Assembly: GCA_023660015.1 (NCBI GenBank)
Contig: JAGXOG010000007.1
Location: forward strand, 1 to 40,563
Length of the DNA: 40,563 nucleotides
Direction: 5' to 3'
Source: Elusimicrobia bacterium LH_S2
GTDB lineage: Bacteria > CG03 > SLGR01 > JAGXOG01
Of this stretch, positions 35,395 through 40,563 are shown one piece after another; the first letter of the stretch is position 1; each line of letters opens with the position of its first letter. Made by a program: the position numbers and the translations under genes. The notes below the pieces were generated by a model. The model saw nothing but the letters and a program-made list of their open reading frames with translations, was not told the origin of the DNA and made no database searches.

Positions 35395-36720
35395 TTATTT
35401 TATAATCCCTTTAATTTCTCTTACCGAATCTATAATTTTCAATTCAACTCCGGGGTCTTTAATATTTATCCTCGGCGAAGATAGAATAACCCTTTTGAAA
35501 TTATTTCTTACGGCAAATTTAATCCTGTTTTGAATATCTTTAAGGGGCAGGACCTTACCATTTAAACCTACCTCCCCTAAAAACATATCCGTTCCCTTAA
35601 TAGGCATATCCTTAAATCCCGAATATAGGGCAGTTATCACTCCTAAGTCGCTTATCCTTTCTTTTACCGTATTATGTCCGGTAATATTAAGATAAATATC
35701 GAACTTGCCCGATTTTATTCCCAGATACTTCTGGGCAATTGCAGTCAGCATAAGAAGACGGTTCCGGGAATAACCGCTTGTTCTCCTCAGTGGATATTCA
35801 AAATAATTTTCGCTTACCAATACCTGAAGCTGAACTCCTACCAACCGGGGGCCTACAGAAACAGAGCAGGCCGTCTGGCCCGTTATGCTGCCGTCAGCTT
35901 TTAATCCGGTCAGCTCACCGGCCTCTTTGAGCCCCTTTGATGTTAAATTAAAGAGAGCGAAATCTCCGCAGGCCCCGAACCTGTTTTTTTCTGCCGTAAT
36001 CATACGGGTATCGTGCTCAACAGAATCGATATATATTACCGCATCAACCATATGTTCCAGCACTTTCGGGCCGGCAATAGTTCCCTGCTTTGTTATCTGC
36101 CCGGAGATCATAACCCGGATACCTGAATTCTTAGCGACAGAAGTCAGCTGCCGGCCGCTTTCCTTAACCTGTTTTATAGTGCCGGGCGCCGAATTTACTC
36201 CCGGGGCCGCGACAGCCTGTATTGAATCCACAAAAAGTATCTCCGGTTTTTCTTTTTCAATTATCTTTTTAATCTCCCCCAGGTCTCCTGAACCTATAAC
36301 TCTTATGCTCTCGCCTTTTATTCCCAGCCTGGAAGCATGAACTTTTATCTGGGAAGGGCTTTCCTCCCCGCTGACAAATATTACCTTCCGACCGCCCTGC
36401 GAATAATTTTGGGCCAGTTGCAAAAACAAAGTGCTTTTGCCCACCCCAGGAGGTCCGGCCAGAAGAAGTATTTCATCCTTTACCAGGCCGTCGGTAATGC
36501 GGTCAAACCCGTCAATATTGCTTTTAATGCGCTCTTTTTTATTACTTTTTATCTCAGAAAGTTTTTTTAACTCCGTAGTAGCTACCGTTGCACGGGAAGG
36601 GGTGCTATCTTTTGTCTCGTATTTTGAGGTCTCTACAATGGAGTCCCAGCTGCTGCATCGGGGACAGCGCCCCATCCAGTTGGTTGACTCATACCCGCAT
36701 TCTACACACTCAAAAGACAT
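35395..36720 (-). CDS. radA: DNA repair protein RadA (Sms)
   Basis: A 441-aa RecA-like ATPase promoting branch migration in recombination. The N-terminal zinc finger is CVECGYESTNWMGRCPRC, Walker A is GPPGVGKSTL, Walker B is ILFVDSIQ, and the RadA-specific KNRFG is intact. The Lon-protease-like C-terminal domain has MFLGEVGLNGKVLPL. The ATG overlaps the mlaD stop by one base (TAATG). Confidence 0.97.
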   Translation of the reverse strand: MSFECVECGYESTNWMGRCPRCSSWDSIVETSKYETKDSTPSRATVATTELKKLSEIKSNKKERIKSNIDGFDRITDGLVKDEILLLAGPPGVGKSTLFLQLAQNYSQGGRKVIFVSGEESPSQIKVHASRLGIKGESIRVIGSGDLGEIKKIIEKEKPEILFVDSIQAVAAPGVNSAPGTIKQVKESGRQLTSVAKNSGIRVMISGQITKQGTIAGPKVLEHMVDAVIYIDSVEHDTRMITAEKNRFGACGDFALFNLTSKGLKEAGELTGLKADGSITGQTACSVSVGPRLVGVQLQVLVSENYFEYPLRRTSGYSRNRLLMLTAIAQKYLGIKSGKFDIYLNITGHNTVKERISDLGVITALYSGFKDMPIKGTDMFLGEVGLNGKVLPLKDIQNRIKFAVRNNFKRVILSSPRINIKDPGVELKIIDSVREIKGIIK

Positions 36721-37991
36721 TACTTAATTTCCAGCTCCAGCCCCACCCTGCAATCCCTCTTTTCAAGTAAATCTTCGTAACCTAACTCTAACATTAAAAA
36801 ATCCGTAAGTTTAAGCGAAGAAGAGAACCTCCACTTCGGATTTTCGCTGCGGCTGAATTCAAAAATTTCCGTTTCCAAATTTAATATACGCAGAGGGTCC
36901 CAACCCAACCCCACTCCACCGGAAGATCTTATTGCCCCCGCAAATATACTGAAATTCCCGATATCTTTTCCTGCTTTAAGAGTAAGCGCATTTACCCTGT
37001 CTCCGACAGCATCATAATTTTTATATGAACCTCCGGAAGGGTCTATGTTTTCAAAAGAGAGGTTGAGAAAACGCCGGGCAGAAGTATTTAAAGTAATACC
37101 CGCATACGACCTTAATAATTCATCCTCGGGGCTATAGGTAACTTTGCTTCGCCAAGCGGTATCAAAACCTTTAATCCTTTTAACCGCATCTTCCATATTA
37201 TTTGACGCTTCGTATATATTATCTATGGCTTTACCTATTTTACTGCTGTACTCGTCGGATGAGATAAGTTTTCCTACCGTACCCTGCCCTTCTTTTATCT
37301 TTTTCAAAATAGAAGTCAGCTCTTGGGCGGCATTTCTAAATTTTCTAATGCTCTTTGCGGTTCCTGTAAATTCACTGCCGACTACCTCATCCAAACTTTT
37401 TATAAGCTTATTAAAATTGTCTATTGCCAGGGTTAATTTTTTTCCCTCCTCTCCCAGGGATTTATTAACCGATTCGGTCATCTCACTTAAATTTTTAAAG
37501 GTATCCCCCAGGTCCGTTCCGACTCCGCCTATATCTTCAAGCCCTTCAAAAGCCCCGGTGACCTCGGCTAATCCCTCCATAAGCTTATCTATGATTTCAC
37601 CGTAACTTAACGGAGCCTGTCCAATAATTGTATCCCCGCCTTTGATCAGTGGGGCTTCCTCAGTCCCCCGGGTAATACTTAAAAAAGTATTACCGATAAG
37701 GCCCATTTGTAATATTTTAACCCGAGTATCGGTATGTATCTTAATCTCATCTCTAAGCCAAACTTTAACTTTTGCTTTATCCTTATAAAGGGTTATCGAA
37801 TCCACCCGGCCGACTTCGACCCCGTACATTTTAACCACTGAACTTGACGGTAGGTCAGCCACGTTATCAAAAAGAACCGAAAATTCATATCCTTTTTTTA
37901 AAGATACCTGCCCCAGCATAACTATAACCACCCCCATTGCCCCGAGGGCCGCTACAAAAAGAGCACCTAATTTTAGTTTTGGATTTAGCAT
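36720..37991 (-). CDS. mlaD: MCE domain protein MlaD with beta-rich C-terminal extension
   Basis: A 423-aa protein. One N-terminal membrane segment (about 9-28) is followed by a single MCE domain (about 35-115; FSVLFDNVADLPSSSVVKMYGVEVGRV, LIGNTFLSITRG). A long helical region (about 130-275) leads to about 145 residues with an alternating hydrophobic/polar pattern suggestive of many beta strands (SYAGITLNTSARRFLNLSFE, NFSIFAGAIRS, KWRFSSSLKLTDF, LMLELGYEDLL, CRVGLELEI). E. coli MlaD is under 200 aa. The last part may be an outer-membrane barrel or barrel-like domain, turning MlaD into a bridge between the membranes. It is encoded with its ABC partners MlaF and MlaE. No MlaB or MlaC gene is seen. 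Confidence 0.9.
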   Translation of the reverse strand: MLNPKLKLGALFVAALGAMGVVIVMLGQVSLKKGYEFSVLFDNVADLPSSSVVKMYGVEVGRVDSITLYKDKAKVKVWLRDEIKIHTDTRVKILQMGLIGNTFLSITRGTEEAPLIKGGDTIIGQAPLSYGEIIDKLMEGLAEVTGAFEGLEDIGGVGTDLGDTFKNLSEMTESVNKSLGEEGKKLTLAIDNFNKLIKSLDEVVGSEFTGTAKSIRKFRNAAQELTSILKKIKEGQGTVGKLISSDEYSSKIGKAIDNIYEASNNMEDAVKRIKGFDTAWRSKVTYSPEDELLRSYAGITLNTSARRFLNLSFENIDPSGGSYKNYDAVGDRVNALTLKAGKDIGNFSIFAGAIRSSGGVGLGWDPLRILNLETEIFEFSRSENPKWRFSSSLKLTDFLMLELGYEDLLEKRDCRVGLELEIK

Positions 37992-38006
37992 TATTATCTC
38001 CGTTAT

Positions 38007-38747
38007 TTAATCTCTTAAAATCCCGGTATTTATATCTATAAAATTTCTTACATGTCGGTTGTCGGACTTTTTAAATTCCTCGGCATTGTCAACTTCCGCA
38101 ATGCTCCCTTCATGGAGAAAAGCTATTCTGTCGGAAATCTTGTAAGCCGTAGATATATCGTGAGTTACCATAACTGATGTTATATCCAGCTCTTTTTGAA
38201 GATCGAGGAAAAGATTACATATAACATCAGTAGTTATGGGGTCCAGACCGGTTGTCGGCTCGTCGTAAAATATATATTCAGGCCGCGTGGCGATAGACCG
38301 CGCCAGCGAAACACGCCTTTTCATCCCTATGGAAAGACTTTCTGGGAGTTTGTCTTCAACTCCTTCCAGCCGAACCATGGAAAGATATTCGGTGACCTTT
38401 CTTGCAATTTGGGCCATGCTTAAGCCAGATAACCTTTTCATCCCAAAGGCAACATTTTCAGCAACTGTGAGACTATCAAAAAGCGCATCGCCCTGGAAAA
38501 CCATCCCGAATTTTCTCTGTATCTTAGAGAGCTCCTTTAATTTTAAAGCTGTAATTTCTGTCTCGTCAATTCTTATGCTGCCCCTGTCCGGTCTCATCAA
38601 CCCTATGATATTTTTAAGAAAGACGCTTTTTCCTACCCCGGAACCACCGAGCAGAGTAAGTATTTCTCCATCAAGTATGTCAATATCTATGTCCTTTAAA
38701 ACCGGTTGGCCGGCTAAACTTTTATAAAGATTTCTTATCTGGATCAT
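38007..38747 (-). CDS. mlaF: Mla-type ABC transporter ATP-binding protein
   Basis: A 246-aa ATPase powering the lipid transporter. Walker A is GGSGVGKSVFL, the Q-loop is FGMVFQGDALFDSL, Walker B is EYIFYDEPTTGLDP, and the H-loop is MVTHD. The signature motif reads LSIGM, where LSGGM is usual. It starts 1 nt after mlaE stops and ends 15 nt before mlaD. Confidence 0.93.
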   Translation of the reverse strand: MIQIRNLYKSLAGQPVLKDIDIDILDGEILTLLGGSGVGKSVFLKNIIGLMRPDRGSIRIDETEITALKLKELSKIQRKFGMVFQGDALFDSLTVAENVAFGMKRLSGLSMAQIARKVTEYLSMVRLEGVEDKLPESLSIGMKRRVSLARSIATRPEYIFYDEPTTGLDPITTDVICNLFLDLQKELDITSVMVTHDISTAYKISDRIAFLHEGSIAEVDNAEEFKKSDNRHVRNFIDINTGILRD

Positions 38748-38748
38748 T

Positions 38749-39543
38749 TTATACCATCCCCAGCGAATTAAGCAGGCTGGACAGAAAATAATCCGATACC
38801 AGAATAAATATCATTGAAAAGACAACCGCCCGGGTTGTACTTTTCCCCACCCCTTCGGCGCCGCCCTTAGTAGTAAAACCCATATAACAGCTCACAGAAA
38901 CAATAATAAAACCAAAGAAAAAAGATTTTATCAGCCCGTTAAATACATGAACCATCTTAAGGTAAGAAACTATTTCATTTATATAGACGCTTCCGGGAAC
39001 TTCAAAATTTGTCACCGCAGCTATATATCCGCCGGTCACCCCTACTATGTCCGCAATTAAAGTCAGTACAGGCACCATTAAAATTGTTGCTATAAAAAGA
39101 GGAACCCCCAGATACTTTTCCGGGGTAGTCCCCAGCATATAAAGGGCGTCTAACTGTTCGGAAACTTTCATGGTACCTATTTGGGCAGTAATGGAAGCCC
39201 CGATCCTCCCGGCCATTACCATAGCTGTCAAAATCGGCCCCAGTTCCAGGATCATGGAAAAAGAGACCAAGCCGCCCATAAATAAAGGATAACCTAAAAT
39301 TCTTATAGTCGCCGTGCCACTCTGGAGGGCTAAAACCATTCCCGTAAAAAAAGACGACAAGATTACTATGGGAACCGAATCGGCTCCCACCCTCACCATC
39401 TGCTTAATTATATTAGCGGGTTCATCGGGCTTTTTAAAGAGCAGCAGAAATATCTTTCTTACCATATCAACTCCGCCGCCAAAACTCTCCAGAGAGCGGA
39501 CAAGTTTTATCTTCAGAGAATTAATTATATTATTTTCAGACAT
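38749..39543 (-). CDS. mlaE: Mla-type ABC transporter permease
   Basis: The track start at 39591 gives 280 aa. The ATG at 39543 (MSENNIINSLKIK) is more likely: it has GAGGA nine bases upstream and overlaps the alr stop by 8 nt, while the extra 16 residues lie inside alr. The protein has about five or six membrane segments with family stretches QMVRVGADSVPIVILSSFF, LGPILTAMVMAGRIGASI, GTMKVSEQLDALYMLG and CYMGFTTKGGAEGVGKSTTR. It forms the inner-membrane channel of the lipid transporter with MlaF and MlaD. Confidence 0.93.
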   Translation of the reverse strand: MSENNIINSLKIKLVRSLESFGGGVDMVRKIFLLLFKKPDEPANIIKQMVRVGADSVPIVILSSFFTGMVLALQSGTATIRILGYPLFMGGLVSFSMILELGPILTAMVMAGRIGASITAQIGTMKVSEQLDALYMLGTTPEKYLGVPLFIATILMVPVLTLIADIVGVTGGYIAAVTNFEVPGSVYINEIVSYLKMVHVFNGLIKSFFFGFIIVSVSCYMGFTTKGGAEGVGKSTTRAVVFSMIFILVSDYFLSSLLNSLGMV

Positions 39544-40563
39544 CCGTAAATATCCTCGGAACCCGCGAAGATATGCAGGTTGTAATTTCATAGTTTATGG
39601 TCCCCGCAATTTCCGCAATCTCTTCGGCTGTTATACCTGCGTTTCCGGATTCTCCGATTAAGAGAGCCCTCTCTCCGACCTCTACTTCTTCCAGGTCCGT
39701 GACATCCGCCATTATCATATCCATACATACCCGTCCTACCACCGGGCAGACTTTTGCTCCGATAATAACCTTGCCCCTGTTGGAAAACATTCTGCTGTAT
39801 CCGTCTCCATATCCAACGGGCAAAGTGGCTATTTTAGAAACACGCGGAGCCCTCCACGTCCCTCCGTAACTGACAGGTGAATTTTTTGCTATCACTTTTA
39901 AGAATATTATCCTTGTTTCCCAGGAAAGAGCCGGTAGGAGGCCGAATTTTTCTTTCTGGATTCCGTCCGGATAAAGACCGTAGAGAGCAAGCCCGGCGCG
40001 CACAAGGTTAAAATGGGATTGGGGGTATTTCATAATACCTGCTGAATTCGCCGCATGGATATAAACCGGCGGGGGAGTGAGGCTTTCTGCCAACTTGCCA
40101 AAATCCCGAACCTGTTTTTTGGTAAAGAGATAATCGCTGTCAGCGGCGGCAAGATGAGTAAATATCCCTTCCGGTTCAATATAGTCGGAATTTACAGCAT
40201 AGCTGTAAAGTTCCTTTGCCGTTGAAGGAGATATACCTATTCTTCCCATGCCGGTATCGACCTTTATATGTATCTTGACTTTTACTCTTTTTTCTTCAGC
40301 AATCTTTTCAAGGGCCCAGACTGATTTTATGCTGGCGATGGTGGGAATCAAATTAAATTTAATAATAACATTAAAATTTTCAAACGGAAAAACAGAACCA
40401 AGAACAAGGATAGGCATATTAATATTATTTTTTCTTAATTTTATTCCTTCCTCTATGGTAGCAACCCCCAGCATATGAGCCCCTTCGCCTTCCAGGATTT
40501 TAGATGTCCTTATGGCACCGTGGCCATAGGCGTCGGCTTTTACGACCGCAAGAATCTTTGAGG
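39536..40563 (-). CDS. alr: Alanine racemase (5' end beyond the window)
   Basis: The track starts at an internal ATG (40474), but the same frame is open to the window edge and codes for ILAVVKADAYGHGAI, the site of the PLP-binding Lys. The true start is therefore outside. Further motifs are VKIHIKVDTGMGRIG, NSAGIMKYP, VRAGLALYGLYP, the catalytic-Tyr region SYGGTWRAPRV and VGRVCMDMIMADVT. It is a PLP enzyme making D-alanine for peptidoglycan. It is the most upstream visible gene of the long minus-strand run and overlaps mlaE. Confidence 0.95.
   Translation of the reverse strand, partial: SKILAVVKADAYGHGAIRTSKILEGEGAHMLGVATIEEGIKLRKNNINMPILVLGSVFPFENFNVIIKFNLIPTIASIKSVWALEKIAEEKRVKVKIHIKVDTGMGRIGISPSTAKELYSYAVNSDYIEPEGIFTHLAAADSDYLFTKKQVRDFGKLAESLTPPPVYIHAANSAGIMKYPQSHFNLVRAGLALYGLYPDGIQKEKFGLLPALSWETRIIFLKVIAKNSPVSYGGTWRAPRVSKIATLPVGYGDGYSRMFSNRGKVIIGAKVCPVVGRVCMDMIMADVTDLEEVEVGERALLIGESGNAGITAEEIAEIAGTINYEITTCISSRVPRIFTDV

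Noticed and set aside
1-40563. tRNA, rRNA or CRISPR arrays
   Set aside because: No cloverleaf-like segments, rRNA motifs or regularly spaced repeats were found when reading the intergenic regions by eye.

Overview
The window looks like chromosomal housekeeping DNA from an uncultivated diderm bacterium of low-to-moderate GC. Support for two membranes comes from an MCE/MlaD–MlaF–MlaE lipid-transport set, a class A penicillin-binding protein, alanine racemase and a LysM lipoprotein. It uses the MEP isoprenoid pathway (ispD, ispF) and an alpha2/beta2 glycyl-tRNA synthetase. Gene content and order (recO-glyQ-glyS near ppdK; phoH-7TM HD-ybeY-dgkA; hisS/aspS/cysS with ispDF, PIN-TRAM and radA) are what I would expect from Candidatus Omnitrophota or a similar uncultivated lineage. 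That placement is inference from recollection, not from a search.

Layout. 1-2130 (+) is an AT-rich accessory patch. A broken gene (100-959) and an intact neighbour (1022-2128) share a near-identical 5' block coding for a GYF-like domain and a zinc ribbon. Their C-termini differ: one membrane segment plus a charged helical tail, versus a multi-pass membrane protein with an HEIGH metalloprotease motif. 2129-2527 has no intact gene and holds a remnant of a REP-associated (Y1/RAYT) transposase. 2528-6853 (-) is a four-gene signalling operon: GAF/HD-GYP, two single-domain receivers and a dCache-HAMP-PAS histidine kinase. 6938-10159 (-) holds tyrS, an untracked 56-aa membrane ORF, a HIT protein, an Mth938-like protein and class II fructose-bisphosphate aldolase. 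10373-14066 (+) holds a PBP1A, a DUF2148 ferredoxin-domain protein, a small membrane protein and endonuclease III. 14209-16911 (-) is pyruvate, phosphate dikinase.

17067-40563 (-) is one long co-directional run with mostly overlapping or nearly abutting genes. In transcription order it is: alr (5' end off the window), mlaE, mlaF, mlaD, radA, PIN-TRAM, ispD, ispF, cysS, hisS, aspS, LysM lipoprotein, phoH, a short PgpH-like HD protein, ybeY, a DgkA-PAP2 fusion, two DUF21/CBS proteins, mgtE, recO, glyQ, glyS and a DUF167 protein. It joins translation (four aminoacyl-tRNA synthetases, YbeY), envelope lipid supply (Mla, DgkA-PAP2, IspDF), cell wall (alr), Mg2+ homeostasis and DNA repair.

The most notable oddities are broken or edited reading frames: a frameshift in a G9 run in aspS, an in-frame TAA at a conserved point of DUF167, and two lesions in the 5' pseudogene. 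Others are a Glu in place of the third metal-binding His of YbeY, an MlaD with a beta-rich C-terminal region and no MlaC nearby, and two divergent promoters placed so close to their start codons that the transcripts may be leaderless. I found no clear previously undescribed multi-gene system, no RNA genes and no CRISPR array.
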